A stretch of 64,000 nucleotides of DNA, from NCBI GenBank assembly GCA_026874595.1, contig CM049315.1:10843664-10907663 (forward strand). Direction: 5' to 3'. Positions 23,060-36,150 of the stretch are shown here, in pieces. The notes under the pieces were generated by a model that was not told where the DNA came from, did no database searches, and was given only the letters and a program-made list of their open reading frames with translations. Source of the stretch: Sipunculus nudus. Taxonomy: Eukaryota > Annelida > Sipuncula > Golfingiida > Sipunculidae. How positions within the stretch are numbered: the first letter of the stretch is position 1; each line of letters starts with the position of its first letter. The translations under genes were made by a program, and so were the position numbers.

Positions 23060-24010
23060 ATGGCAGGTAAATATGACGGCATATTTTGGACGAGTACGTC
23101 CCAGAACCCAAAACATATGGTGCCATTCTGTAGGACAGTATCAAAAGGTTCTTGAAAGGTTCATCAAACTCACCAATCCAAACACCTTAAAAACAAAACA
23201 CAAAGACAGTGTTGAAGATCAGGACCCGTGTCCACATTCTCAATGTACGATTTCATCAGGGCCACTGCCTTGAATCCCCCCCAAAATACTCATTAACTGA
23301 CCGAGGCCTTGGAACGGACTCTGTACAAATTGCATTGAAAAATATCATCGATGCAGCTGTAAGTGACAAAACTAAAATGACCGAAGATCGTGTCAGTGTA
23401 CTGGAAAGCCAGGTTACCTCTTTAAGTAACACAATCGAGTCATTCCAAAATCAAATTGACCATCACCAACAATATTCTCGAAGAACCTCACTTCGAATAA
23501 AAAACGATTGGTCTGAAGAAAAAAAAAGAAAATACAGACCAAAAGGTTACAGACCTGGCTCAAACATTCCTGAACGTTGACATTAATGACATTGATCGAT
23601 CACACCCTGTAGGGAAACCACAGGGAAATGAAAACCCCGGGCCCATCCTTGATAAATTTATCTGAGATTATCTCCTACCGAGCACGATACAAAATGCTAC
23701 GAGCACGCACGAAACTCAAGTTTGCGGGTACTGAAACGAGAAATATTTCATTAATGAAGATTTAACTCAGACCCGCCAACTAATGTCCATTGAAGCGAGG
23801 TTACTGAAACGCAAAGGACTGATGTCAGATTGCTGGACAACAGACGGAATTATTACCATACGAGACCATAAAACGAAGTTGTTCTTTATTACGAATCCTC
23901 TAATCCTTAATTCCTGGGCGGACGAGCTACGAGCGAACCTTCCCCCGCAGTACGCAAGTGCAGCGACACCTGAGTTTTCTACATTTACACTAAAAGGACA
24001 CAGTTCATAG
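23060..24010 (+). pseudogene. LINE ORF1 (RNA-binding protein), broken
   Basis: It starts at ATG 23060 (MAGKYDGIF) and then shifts frame several times. The middle part, RVSVLESQVTSLSNTIESFQ then NQIDHHQQYSRRTSLRIKN, is a heptad coiled coil ending in the 'd.leqysRr.nlrI' junction seen in L1-type ORF1. It is followed by RRM-like and C-terminal parts: INDIDRSHPVGKP, YRARYKMLRARTKLKF, and LMSIEARLLKRKGLMSDCWT with TTDGIITIRDHKTKLFFIT. The final stop is at 24008-24010. ORF1 proteins trimerise and coat the LINE RNA. Confidence 0.75.
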
Positions 24011-24483
24011 TATTCAAACAATGCAGTTTTCATCTATAATAAATATAATTTTTAAGCCACACTTAAACCTAATCTTGCAATTATATATTCTTGACAAATA
24101 GCGGAGCCTGTCAAGCCTGATATCCCGCCTGAAAGCATAAACCTCAGTCCTTCTTCCCACAAATTGAGGTGATAATCATCAGCTTTCACACAATCTCCAC
24201 TTTCTCTCACATGCATACACTTTGTATTTGCTTAGAATGGGGATGTTTGAAAAAACAAATTAATTAAAATCGGATCACTGAAGGACAACTCTTTTGAGGC
24301 GCCAACACTTATATTCATCATTTTGTACACATGCGATGGATACTTTATCCAATATGTTAACATGATGCCCGATGTAAATGTCCCTTTAACTTACCTCACA
24401 CGTCCTGCATTGAATGTCACAGAATACTTACTTGTACAGAACAGAAATACACTTTATGTCAAATTTCGCCATAAACAGTTTCA

Positions 24484-27400
24484 ATGTAAGAGAGCTGCAA
24501 AATAAATTCAACAGAAGGAAAGCTTTCCTTCAGTTAAAACAATTATAAAGATCCGTACAAGAGACTCACAGTCACACAAGTAATGAAAAATATATGGACA
24601 CGTGAATGGGGTCCTAAAATTATTTTTAAACATGGTTCGAGGATCAGAAGAGTAGTAGCGATGGTGTGGTCACAGAATTTAAATATTGTTATATCAAACA
24701 GTGTAAAGGATTTAGATGGTTGTCTGTTAATTGTAGAATTTTTTTTATAGATGATTTCCCATTATTTTGTGTAATGTATACTTTCCTACTAATGATCAAC
24801 TTGCTGACCAACTTGTTTTTATAAAGAGACTCGGGCAAAATCTGGGACCGTATAATCTGATGAAACAAATCTACTTGGAGGTGACTTATATATAACCCTG
24901 TACTAGATAAAAGCAGGGGGCCGAGTTGAATTACCGAGTCAGGCAGCAAAATCATTAATTATTTTAATGGAGAAATACTCCCTTTGTGATGCCTTGCCGA
25001 TGTTTTAACTCCATTAATAAAAAAAATCATCACAGATTGTTCTTTTTTTTAGTTTCAAATAGTATTTTGCAATATATTTAGACATCGGATATAAAACCTT
25101 CTTCCTTTTCAGATCATAGCCTTATATACATTACCTTTAAGGGTAAATCAGATGCTAAGAGAGGTAAGGGTTATTATAAGTTCAAAAATGAGCTACTTAA
25201 AAACAAAAAAAAAACTTATTCTAGATCTAAGAGAATAATATAAACATATGGAAAATAAACATACTGTCTGAGACAGAATAAAATGCGAGATAAGAGGATA
25301 TGCCATCCATTATTCAAAAGATAGACTATAAAGAAAGAAAGCAAAAAGAAGAAATGCTCACCAAAGAATTTAAAGAATTTACTGCTAAAGCTAATAAATA
25401 TCCGGAGAATGAAGAAAATCAGTTACATGTTTAATACACAAATGAAGTCTGAATCATATTCCTTGTATGATTTTAAAACAAAAGGCATCATTGTCAAATC
25501 ACAGATACGTTGGAATCAACAGCTAGGGAGAAAAGAACACAAAATATTTCCTATCACAAGAAAAGAGAAAAAGTATAAATAAGAAATAACCGTACTTGAA
25601 ACAGAAAGACCTGACTGATAATTCACAAATATTAAAAGAGTGTCATCGATACTTTGGTAATATTTATAAAGTACAAAACAAGAAGAGCAAACACTAGGAA
25701 CCTTGCAGTTTTTTTAATCAGTCTATAACATCCAAACTTGCTGATATGGATTTAAATAAATTATCCAACCCAATTAAAACTAAAGAATGCTTATATGCTT
25801 TAAAATCATTTTAACCAGTAAAAAGTCCCGGAATGGACGTCTCTACAGCCGAATTTTATTTGTGCTTTTTTGGACCTTCTATCGCAACCGTTCATTCAGT
25901 GTTTTAATTACTCGCATGAAAAGGGTTTCTTGTCTGTTGAACAAAGAAGAGGCGTGATCTCTTTAACTCCCAAAAAGAATAAAAATAAAAAACTTTTAAA
26001 AAAGTGGCGGCCTATTTTTTTCTTCTTATGGGCTACAAAATCATAGCTTTAACCATATAAAATCGACTTAAACCCCTTCTCTCATTACTCATTCACCCAA
26101 ACCAAACCGGAATCGTACCCGGCAGGTACATAGGAGAAAACATAAGGATAATTCAAGAAATGTTAAACCTTTCTGAAACAACTAACCAGGCTAATATATT
26201 AAGCAAAAAAAATAATAAAAGGTATGGTTCTCAGGCACCACCCGCATCAATTGTAAACCCCCGCATCAAAAATTTTTATTTTGATTTTCAATAGAAACTT
26301 ACCAATTTTGAGCTACAGCCGCTCCTACATTTCTTTCTAGAAGATAAAATCAAACACTTTCCTTTGTTATGTAGTGCTTTTATTTGTTTTGTTTAGCAAA
26401 AAAATTTTATTATCATGCTTTTCCCTTATCATTTGACATTTTTATCGAAACATACCAAAAAAATTAAAAATAAAAAAAAAACGCCCGCCCGCATTGATCT
26501 CTGACATAAGTGCCTGAGAACCATACCTTTTATATTTTGGCCTTATTACTATTTGATTTTGATACTTTAAAATAGAAGTTTCTGTGGTCAGCATTAAAAG
26601 AGTACAATATTCCAAATCAATTCATCTCATGGATGAAAACTCTGAACAAGGATGTATATATTTGTGTACAGAATAATGGATATATTTCACAAATTTTTCC
26701 TGTACAGGGGGGGGGGTGACAGGGATTTCCCCTGTCATCCCATATTATTTATACTAGCAGTTGAATAACTGGCAATAAATATTAGAAATAAGAAGAAAAT
26801 CAAAGCAATGTCGGAATAAAACTCTCGCATTCGGCAGATGACACCACGTGCTTCGTAGAAAATAAATACTCTGCAAAAGTATTATTAGATACTTTAAACT
26901 TATTTGAACTTTGTTCAGGTTTAAACCAATTTGGAAAAACAGAAGTGAGATGAGTTGGTTGTAGAGTTGGAAAAGAAGATGGAGACTTACCTGTAAGATT
27001 GTGCACGGGAAAATTTAAGACATTAGGAATTTCATTTTGTAGGACAGAATGTGAGACGATAAAATATAATAAAGAGGAGCGGATAGGGAAAATGGAAACA
27101 CTACTCAGTGCCCGGAAAAAAACGATCACTCACGCTATATGGAAAAATAATTCTGGTCAAAACCATTGGAGTGTCTCAACTCTTATATCTCATGTCCTTG
27201 TTTCACATTGCCAATTACTATATTTAAAAGGCTCAAAAATAATCAACTGTTTTATTTGGAATGACCGACCGCCGAAAATCAAATATAGTGTGATGAATAA
27301 AAAAAAACTTAACCAAGGTGGTCTGAAACATATAGACTTAGATACACAAAATCGAGCCTTGAAATTGAACTGGGTGAAACTTTCTCTTAGAAGTTTAGTA

Positions 27401-28150
27401 CCAACTCTTGAATCACTAATCGATTCGTACTTCAACAATAAATTCATGTTAATCCGACATATCTTGCGAAGTAGATGCCTTTTTACCTTGCGTGATGTTC
27501 TATAATGATATTCTAAAGTCATTGAAACAAATCAAACAAAACATGTCCCCCACATACGTGGGAGACGTATACGAACCGAAATGATTTGGTATAATTCATA
27601 CGTGTCCCTACCCTACGGGAATATGGCCTTGGATGATATTTACGACAGCAAAGGAAATGTATTTTCGATGGAGCAACTGAGTTTAAAATAAAAATGAAAA
27701 TTAACTTTAAAGAACATTACTCCGTAGTGCACTAGATTCCAAAGACATGGAAAATTATGTTACATTCTAATGTATATATGAGAGTCTAAATAATGATAAT
27801 AATTATACCAACTATTACACACCGACCAGCCTGAATCATGTGAGCAAATGGAAAAAAAATAACTGTTATAAAATCATTTTATAAAATCAAAATATGAAGA
27901 GGCCACGAATCTTTTAACATGGCAAATACACTATAATATAACAGTGGAGGGCTTTAACAAAGCTATCAGTCGAGCCAAAATTTTGTAGACAGTATTAAGC
28001 TACAAAATTTCTCTTCAATTCATGCATAGAATTATTCCTTATAATTAATGGCTTCGTTGTCATAAACTGATTTAAAAGCCAGCGTGTCACATCTGCAAGA
28101 GAGAATCATTAGAACATGGGTTCTTCAACTGTATATTTATGGAAGAATTC
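24484..28150 (+). pseudogene. LINE ORF2 (endonuclease-RT), broken
   Basis: The endonuclease starts at NVRELQNKFNRRKAFLQLK, then has the catalytic-Glu segment ETHSHTSNEKY near 24561. RT parts are SPGMDVSTAEFYLCFFGP (25826 on), RRGVISLTPKK and KKWRPI (25950-26010), FDFDTLK (motif A region, just after the MITE), QGFPLSSHIIY (motif B, next to a G run at 26707-26716) and SADDTTCFVEN (motif C at 26831, with both Asp kept and Tyr replaced by Ser). The segment 26999-27505 (KTLGISF...GGLKHIDLDTQN) is the thumb and C-terminal part. A final CHICKRESLEHGFFNC at 28085-28132 is a C-x2-C-x6-H-x4-C motif. Confidence 0.8.
26202..26542. mobile_element. GGCC-ended MITE, copy 2, nested in LINE
   Basis: 341 bp with TTA on both sides (26199-26201 and 26543-26545). 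The TIRs carry GGTATGGTTCTCAGGCAC and the inverse. The interior aligns with copy 1 in reverse complement ('ccgcatcaaaaatttttatt', 'ttaccaattttgagct'). The left terminal GGCC has decayed to AGC. It splits the LINE RT frame between ETTNQANIL and LLLFDFDTL, so it inserted after the LINE. Confidence 0.85.
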
Positions 28151-28370
28151 TGGAAATCATTATGTCTAATAAGTCAAATTTTCTAAACGATACATTTATA
28201 TAAGATATAGAGTATCTTATAATAATTAATTTATTTTCTAATTTCTGCTTTGATTAAAATCAGAACAGACATAATTTGCATGATTAATGCATCAGGAACA
28301 ACTTCAGTATAACCAGACGAGCATGAACAGCTTCAATCAACATGAAAAAAAAGAAAAAAACCTTTACCGG

Positions 28371-30754
28371 GGGTTACGCCATTTCTATGTGACGTAACAC
28401 GATTCAGCTTAACAAAGATTTCAATGCAATTCCTGTTTCTATACGACCCAATTCAATGTCAATGTCACTGGGTCCAATCCTGGACCTACTCACACAGCTG
28501 ATGGCATCAGCATTCTTGATTAAATGACACAATAGGTATACAACGTGAAAGGTCAGCAAATTCAGAAAGATATATGACCTTTGTGTCTGAAAAGGAAAAC
28601 CAGTGATATGTGAGGCAGCCACGTGGGAATCCTGGAGCTGTGTATAAAGCTGCCCTTGCACACATATCTAAATGTCAGGGGTACTTGTTTCAAGCTGTGA
28701 ATGGGGAGCGGTACCTGCGTAGGATGGCCGGAGCACCTTGTGGAATACATTGCCTAGAATGTTAACGGTCATTTATTCCATAATGGATTCTTTTCTACCG
28801 ACCGAGTGTTAATATGACGTCAAGTAGGCGCCATTAACTATACAAACGTGATGCATTTATACCTAATGATATGCAAGACATGCCTATGAAAAGACATTTT
28901 TTTAGGCATGAATGTACATCAACAAAAATCTTTAATCTTAAAAATTATACCTATCAGAAGCTACCGCTGAAAATATTGTCGCAAAATACCGAATTCAAGA
29001 AAAAAATAAAAGGTTTCCTATGAATACGTCTGAGATCAGTACATACACTAATTACACCGAGTGATGACGTCATTTCATTTGTTAACCTTGAGAGTTAATA
29101 ATCAAGTAATTATCTGAGAAGACTTAATAACATCAATTTATTTCAAATTCTGATATTTTACGAAGCTTAAAAGGTTTCTCTGACTTTTGATAACCTTGTT
29201 TTCTTAACATGTGGCCCATAATTACCTTAAAGCTTTACGCTACATGGGAGAAAATAAAACTAACAGCAGTTGTTTATATAACTCTTCTATGTCACAAAAA
29301 AAAAATAAATATTGATGTTATTTGTGCGTCACAGATTGTAATACAATGCCCTAGTAATTCCCTGGACATCCAAGGCCACGAATCCCGCGGATGCTAATTT
29401 AGTGATGCAGGTAAATGATCATCTGGTGCATTAATGACAAGGGTAATCATATACCATTGTATTGCATGAAAGTACGGCACCTCAGAGTAACACAGAGTAA
29501 CGGACATATGATTCATTCAAGAAGGGGGCCTTTGTAGCAACCTTGCACAGATTAGCAAGCCTGCCAATGGATGTTTATAGTTTTTTACAATGTATATACA
29601 TAGGTCTCAAATGCATAGTTTGGGAGGAAAAGGAAAAAATCTAAATCCAGCGCTGATTTCGGTTTTAAGCGTATATTTTTCACTTGTCCATTTTTACGTC
29701 GAAATAAAATCTACCCCACATCTATCAGTTCAATGTGGCACTATACAGTAACGCCATACTCACTCAGTGGAATCCTGCATTACGACAACCGAACAATATC
29801 CTGTCATGCTGGGCTTTCCCATTGACTGTGTATTGTGACAGAAATCGCTGACGTGACTCTATCTCTACCCCCATTATAATAAAACCACGGGTTGGGATTA
29901 CCACGGGACTTGGTCTGGTTTGATAAGGCCTGACAACTCGCGATAGCATCCGTGGTTTACCCAAAGACTAACCGAGAAGTATTATATACTAAAAGCAACA
30001 ACATACAAGTCCTAACTTGGCTGAATACAAAATTTCCCAGCACAAAAAAAACAACACTTTTTCACTTTCACTTTTTTATACGTTATAATGGTTCGGTGTG
30101 TAAGTAAACACAGTCCACGTCCATTTCTGTCTGATTACCACAAAACAAGATTGCCTGACCAGAGATCCGATCTTGCGCAAGCTCGACAACTGCTAAACAA
30201 GGAGAAGAAAAGAAGAAACTTCGGTTGGAAACATGAAAATGTTTTGATTTGTAAATATGCGCGGTACGACCACCGGGTGGCGCGGGCGCTATGTTAAGTT
30301 TTGCGCCACTGATCCTGCCCGGTGCCAAGTTTATTTCCACTTGTATATAGGCGTTAGCAAATAGTTTTAGAACGAACTATTGGCAAATAACATGTATATA
30401 TATTTTTAAGGAAAAACCACATATATGTATGTTCAATATACCTGATACGTTTATAGGTCCCTTTAACGTTAACATATTAAGATTTTTGGAAAACATAATG
30501 TCTAATATTAATAATAAAGGTAAGAATGCATATTTAACCAGGATAATTGATTTCCCTGAAAGCAATATACACTGTATACCGGGTCCTGGTACAAGTAGGC
30601 CTACCTGGTAAGCAAATATAGAACATTATGAATACCATCCACCATATTATATATTTTATAGTAGCCGACAACAGACAAAAAAGATACAACTGAAACTGAT
30701 TCATTGAAAAAATTCAGAATTATTCCAGTCACCGTTTTATGGGTATTAATTTAA

Positions 30755-30756
<2 letters not shown>
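28371..30756. other. No gene supported
   Basis: Mostly unique DNA. CRE-like TGACGTCA words occur near 28815 and 29068. The segment 30083-30340 is less AT-rich and open on both strands. The minus-strand frame at 29764-29964 (MGKPRMLSRVV...) has no known domain. These could be gene fragments, but nothing in them is recognisable. Confidence 0.3.

Positions 30757-30800
<44 letters not shown>
30757..30800. repeat. AT microsatellite
   Basis: A pure (AT)n run. Confidence 0.95.
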
Positions 30801-30802
<2 letters not shown>

Positions 30803-31730
30803 AATGATAAAATGATGCTTTGGAAAAGACTGTTTTATAATGATGAACGCTAACACATGGCTAAAAAGAGTTGACTTTACATATTTTCACAAAGTCTAGT
30901 TTTCACTCACAGACGTGGCATGGTAAAAACATTCTAGAGAGATGTCAGAATATTTATCTTAATAACCATCCCAACAGAGTTCAACCTAATACATAGCCTG
31001 CCATTACGAATAAGTGTATTGCTGCGTCGCGGAAAATACCTGGAAACATAAACACAGACTAAACATGACCCCGTTCATTGGTCACGTGACCATTTGCGAG
31101 GTCACTCTATGCACTGTTTATTTTCTGTATACACCACTCAGGCGGTGTTCTCAGGTGATGTTATCGTCTGACTTCATAATGGTGTGACGAGGGCTGCGAT
31201 ATAGGGAGCACGGATTCAACCACCTTTTTTCATTAAATGATCAAGCGAAAGATAAAGATTTAGCACTAAATCAGAATGTTGGTAGATCTCGCATTTAAAT
31301 ATGTTAAAGCAGCCATAATACTTTTTAAATACTAAAATATATTCTAAATACTAAATATAAATCCGGAGACATGGATTCAATAATATACCAGTTATGTTAC
31401 ATTACTATAAGCAAGGGGGATTACCGACTCACAATCTTGAAAAAAAATACAGAATATAGTCAAATAGGCCTTGTAAAATTACAGGAGATAATATGATGAG
31501 TATTTATTTCTTTATCAGTACCCAATAAGTTTCTGTAGGAGTACTGGTTGTTAGGCTCGTAGTGAGAGATTAACTGTCGTAACAGTTGATAAAGTAACCA
31601 TTAAGATCATAGAATACCATATCGGTATATAAGATTGTTGTATTAAAGATTGAGGTTGCATATTATATAGCTATATAAACGATCAAGTAAATGTATATTA
31701 CTTTTATATGATTTATATATATTTATTGTT
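30801..31730. other. No gene seen
   Basis: AT-rich unique DNA without a supported ORF or repeat. Confidence 0.4.
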
Positions 31731-31800
31731 TTATTGAAAATATACAATATATATGTGAAATATACAATATATATATATATACATATATGTGAACCACCTT

Positions 31801-31841
<41 letters not shown>
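31731..31841. repeat. AT-rich microsatellite cluster
   Basis: 'atatacaatatatatgtga' is repeated, followed by (AT)n at 31806-31841. Confidence 0.85.
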
Positions 31842-31844
<3 letters not shown>

Positions 31845-32629
31845 CCATTATAAGGCGCTTGTTTATATAATGATTTAATTATATTCCTTCTTATAAGGAA
31901 TTTAGCAGTTCTTGAAAACCCCCTGCCATAAATTCACACTGCTGTATGCACTCTCTGCAAAAGATAAACAATTAACATATTAAAATAAGTTCTGAATTCT
32001 TAGATATATGTGGCAAAAAATAAAACGAGAAAGGGTACAAATGCGAAAGACCGATTCCATAGTTCAGCCCAACTGTGGTCACATTAGTTGTATGAAAACA
32101 CAAATAAGTTTGAATTTGAGAGTTAAATATCAAGCTAATGCGTGTACATTAAACTGAAACACGGACTATATAAATACTTCTTTATGTTCCCTTTATTCTG
32201 CGTATTGAAGTAAAACATGATTAAATCTGTTTACATTGTAGATAAATACTCGAAAATAACAATGCGACTAGTGCCGCGCGATACCCACAACTCTGAACAT
32301 AAACTGTTAATTGGTAATATAAGAAATTCGGCGCACTTGTTTCAAGGTTACAGATATGTTACAAAAATAGAACACGAGAGAGTGCATGCAGAAACAGGAC
32401 CAACGCAGTCATGAAAGAATCATATAATAAACACTTTATATATTCATATTGATTGTACAACTAGTCATAATCTCTAACGCAAGGCACTCTCAGGGCACGC
32501 ATGGCTTGGACGGTGAGTTTGGATATTGTCTGCTGGGGTGGAGGAAACCGGAGAACCCGGAGAAAACAACCGACCTTAGACGGACCACTACAACCCACTC
32601 TCATAGTCACGCTTTGAATCAAATCGCTA

Positions 32630-32630
<1 letters not shown>
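31842..32630. other. No gene seen
   Basis: Unique AT-rich DNA. The short ORFs lack any motif. Confidence 0.4.
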
Positions 32631-32632
<2 letters not shown>

Positions 32633-32676
<44 letters not shown>

Positions 32677-32698
32677 AGGGTGTTTTCAACGCTCGATT

Positions 32699-32749
<51 letters not shown>

Positions 32750-32757
32750 GTATATAG
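32633..32757. repeat. GA and AT microsatellites
   Basis: (GA)n at 32633-32675 and (AT)n with GTAT interruptions at 32702-32757, about 25 bp apart. Confidence 0.95.
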
Positions 32758-33090
32758 TAAACCTTTATCCCTCTATAAAGTAAAATTTGGCATGGCCATA
32801 ATTTCCGAATCTATATAAACTAAACAACTCTGCCCCGTGCCAGATGTTACCTTATTCATTTTTTTAAATTAACATATTAAATTGTTTTATTTGCGGAAAA
32901 AAATGGTTTCCGGCATAGAAACAGTTCCTCCTAAGTTCAAATTTTCAAATAATAAACATCAGCTTTTTTAAAGCACATTGTGTCAACTAGGTTATATAAA
33001 GTAAATATGCTCTGATTTCCTCTTTCTTGACTTATTTAATATTGTAATAATACAAAGGATTGCATTATACTGATGAAGGAGCGCTAATGG

Positions 33091-33252
33091 CAGGGGTGAA
33101 TCCAGAATTTGGGGAACGGGTGCTAACAGCTACACAAGGAATGAATATCTGCAGCACTCTAACTGAAGAGGGCATTAACCATTATAAATATAGCGTTAAC
33201 GTGGAAGAAGGTTATTTTCCCGTTCAGGGGTTCAACCCCTAAATCCGCTACT
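33091..33252. mobile_element. Small hAT-like MITE
   Basis: The left end CAGGGGTGAATCCAG and the inverted right end CAGTAGCGGATTTAG match the animal hAT-MITE terminus type 'CAGTGGCGGATCCAG'. The flanks are GCTAATGG (33083-33090) and GCTAACGG (33253-33260), an 8-bp duplication with one mismatch. About 162 bp, noncoding. The 60-codon opening across it is chance. Confidence 0.5.
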
Positions 33253-33260
33253 GCTAACGG

Positions 33261-33859
33261 GTTGTGTAGTCGGGTTGTAGCGAAGTCATGTAGTATCAAA
33301 TCAGCCTATATAACCAATTTAGTAATCCGACCTTTTTTTTCAAAATGGATAAATTATATTTTCCTTTTCCTATTGAAAAAAATTAGACTGTTTTCATCAT
33401 CAAATTGTGATAACTATAAACAACATTATAAACAACTTTTGTACATGTTTGCGAAACCAACACATAGCGGCACTATTAAGCATGGGTGTTGTTGTACACG
33501 GTAGGGAAACTATGAAGAAAATCAATATATCGCATGCTCATGACATATTGCGACTCTTTTCTGTGTGATCTCACACACTATTTTCATAATTCTTATTTTG
33601 TCCCCTTATCTTGAAAGAGACAGCAATTAAACAATAATCAATATGACGATCTCTTTCGCCATTTCATTTCTTTTCTTTTTATCCAATAGATGTCGCTTGT
33701 GGGCATTTAAGGTAACAGCGTTAATAACTGGATAACATGCAGTCGACAAACGCTCACGTGTACTAACCAGTCCCAGGGGCATGGATAAAGCGAGGCATGG
33801 AATGTCTCTGGACGTGAGTGACAGCCCTTCAAAATAAATTCTCGAAACTAAAAATATTA
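33261..33859. other. No gene seen
   Basis: Unique DNA; the 80-codon ORF at 33262-33504 has no recognisable domain. Confidence 0.4.
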
Positions 33860-34470
33860 GTTAGGTGGCACCACTAGTCCTATGTACGAGATGCAGCTAT
33901 CTTTGGACATGCAAACTTTCAGGTTGATTGTGATAGACCAATCCTGAGATCTGTGTTTATCACCAAAAACAGACAAACAGATAAACAATATGCAAAACGG
34001 TTGTCTTACATCAAATTATTCCTTATGTAATCATGCATGGATGTATTTACGAATACGTGATTGTCGGTGGCGCCACTAGTCTGATGTCCGAGAAATGTGC
34101 CAAAATTGGATGAAAATGCAAAAGTTCAGGCCGATACACCTAGTCCAAGTCACCCCTGAGATAAGTGCATCAGTACATTTTAATGAAATGTGACGGCCTG
34201 TGGCACCACCAGTCTTTTCAACAACATATCTGTCTAAGATGGATAAACATCCCAACATTTCAGACTGAAACATTCATCAACTATTGAGATGTATGCAAGT
34301 TTCTATCAAACCACATTTATGAAAACGATTGTAGGTGGTGTCACGAAGCTTATGTACGAGATAAAGTTATCCAAGATCTCTCAGACGATGTCTGCTATTA
34401 TCATTAAAACAGATGTACAGATGGACTGCACGTTAAAAAGGATTGTAGGTGGCGCCACCAACCTTCCGTA
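33860..34470 (+). repeat. Degenerate GGTGGCGCCAC array
   Basis: The palindromic core GGTGGCGCCAC or a close variant recurs at about 33862, 34067, 34198, 34335 and 34447. It is usually followed by '(c)tagtc..atgtacgagat' and then related sequence ('ttatccaagatctc', 'aacatttcag'). Spacings are irregular, 112-205 bp. The core also appears alone near 54060 (GGTGGCGCCATCTG). It may be a decayed satellite or repeated insertions of one element. Confidence 0.6.
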
Positions 34471-34689
34471 GGCACCCGTTTAATGTGATCCTATCCGTTC
34501 AGGGGTGTCAGAGGTGTTCTACGGAAACGAGCGGCGGGACCTGGGCTGAAGATATAGTATTAACAAACATACATCGAATACAATAATAATAAATACTTTG
34601 TTGTTAAAATATTAAATTAATAATGTAGTTTATGTGTATTTAAGTTACCACAGTAAAAAAAACAACCTTGGATGACTACGGAGGTTTAG

Positions 34690-34755
34690 TAAGTTGTACG
34701 TGCGAGATTATATGCCGTACGTTCGAGATAAGATGTTGTACGTACGTGATAAATA
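34690..34755 (+). repeat. 22-bp GTACGTAC-type minisatellite
   Basis: Three units of about 22 bp: 'gttgtacgtgcgagattat', 'gccgtacgttcgagataag' and 'gttgtacgtacgtgataaa'. Each holds a palindromic or near-palindromic GTACGTAC core. Confidence 0.65.
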
Positions 34756-35210
34756 TTTTTTTCTTTTACCAGGTGGAAGCAATGCCCTTCCTTGGGGGAC
34801 TACTTGCCTCACTAGTAACGTGTAATTATGAGACCATCATCAGTGACAGGACACCATACGGTGAGGCATTCACTTGTACAGGAGCTCAAGTAACATCAAG
34901 GAAACAAACTCACCAACAATAAGGGCAGACAGACCGCAAACCATTAGCATATTAAAATGTTTTGTATGTTAATATCGCGCCTGAATGAATTTACAGCCTG
35001 ACTGATACCCAGACACAACTATTAATATGTAAAGGGGAGTTGTATACCTGCAAGATAGAGAACAAAGAGTAGAGCAAACGAATAAAGGTATACAGTGTTT
35101 CATCCTGTGAAAGCTGACTCTTAATTTACTTTTTAATGTTGGAAGGGCCGGCCTCTTTTTGTGACGGAGTCTGTATGCCTTTAATTTGTTCAGATCTTTC
35201 GGACCTTCAT

Positions 35211-35287
<77 letters not shown>
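35211..35287. repeat. CT microsatellite
   Basis: A (CT)n run of about 77 bp with one or two interruptions. Confidence 0.95.
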
Positions 35288-36150
35288 GACACAGAAAGAC
35301 ATTGGATATATAATTAAAACATCTGAGTGCTTTCTAGTTAGTAAATGGATTCCTTTACATCAAGCTAGGCTAAAAGTTTATAATTGGTCTTGTTCTTGCT
35401 TATAACCTTTATTTTGTTCCAAGCTATCCATTTGACACCACTTGGTAAACAACCATAAAACGCATTACATTTCAACAAATAATTATTTTGTTTATTATGT
35501 TATCACATATTAGGCAAAATATTTAAATACCCCGGCCGAACCAAGTCCATAAACTGTTAGAACAGAGTGTAGGGGGTACAGGTCCTGTTTTCTTACTATA
35601 TGGCTTAATAATAGTTAAAGGGGCCAAGTTATAATATTTTTTTTATTTTGCAACTTTATACATGTTGCAGCTTTTAAAAAAAACGCACTGCCTAACATTC
35701 CGTTCTGCCATCCTTTTTAATGCATCTTACACATGGTTTTTATAATATTTCTTCTTTGGACAATAGTGAACAACGTAAATGGGCCGTCAAGATTCTTACT
35801 GGCAACATGCTGACCTAATCTATGATATGAATCATAGTAGCTATGTATATAAAATTGTCCTTAGCATGATGGACCATAAACGTCAGCATCATCTCCTCAG
35901 AGCCGCCTGGCCTGAGACTATATCACAGCTTCCCTCGTGGTGTTCATCGTGAGTATAAACATGCAATTCTGGGTAACCCCGTTCTGTCAGAGAAAAAATA
36001 AACCAAGTCTGAGTGGTTAGCTGGCGTCATGACCGGGGAACAATGCTTCCTAGTACACCGGAGTGAGTGCGCTGCTACAACCCCGCCCCTCGCTACTTCA
36101 CTGATACGAGAGTCAATGGCCTGGTGGTGAAACTGAGTAAATTAAAAAGT

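Larger units (their letters stand above)
23000..28370 (+). mobile_element. Near full-length L1/Tx1-type LINE, decayed
   Basis: A plus-strand element carrying in order ORF1, an AP-type endonuclease, a reverse transcriptase and a C-terminal CCHC motif, and ending near an A-rich tail at 28342-28362. Both ORFs are broken by many stops and shifts. A GGCC-ended MITE (26202-26542) interrupts the RT just before motif A. The domain order and RT motifs (RRGVISLTPKK, WRPI, QGFPLS, ADDTTCF) place it with L1/Tx1, distinct from the CR1-like LINE at 9.5 kb. The ends are approximate and no target duplication was resolved. Confidence 0.8.

Noticed and set aside
36010-36130. tRNA or SINE suggested by TGAGTGGTTAGC.
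   Set aside because: No B box (GGTTCGANTCC) follows at a suitable distance and no cloverleaf pairing was seen.
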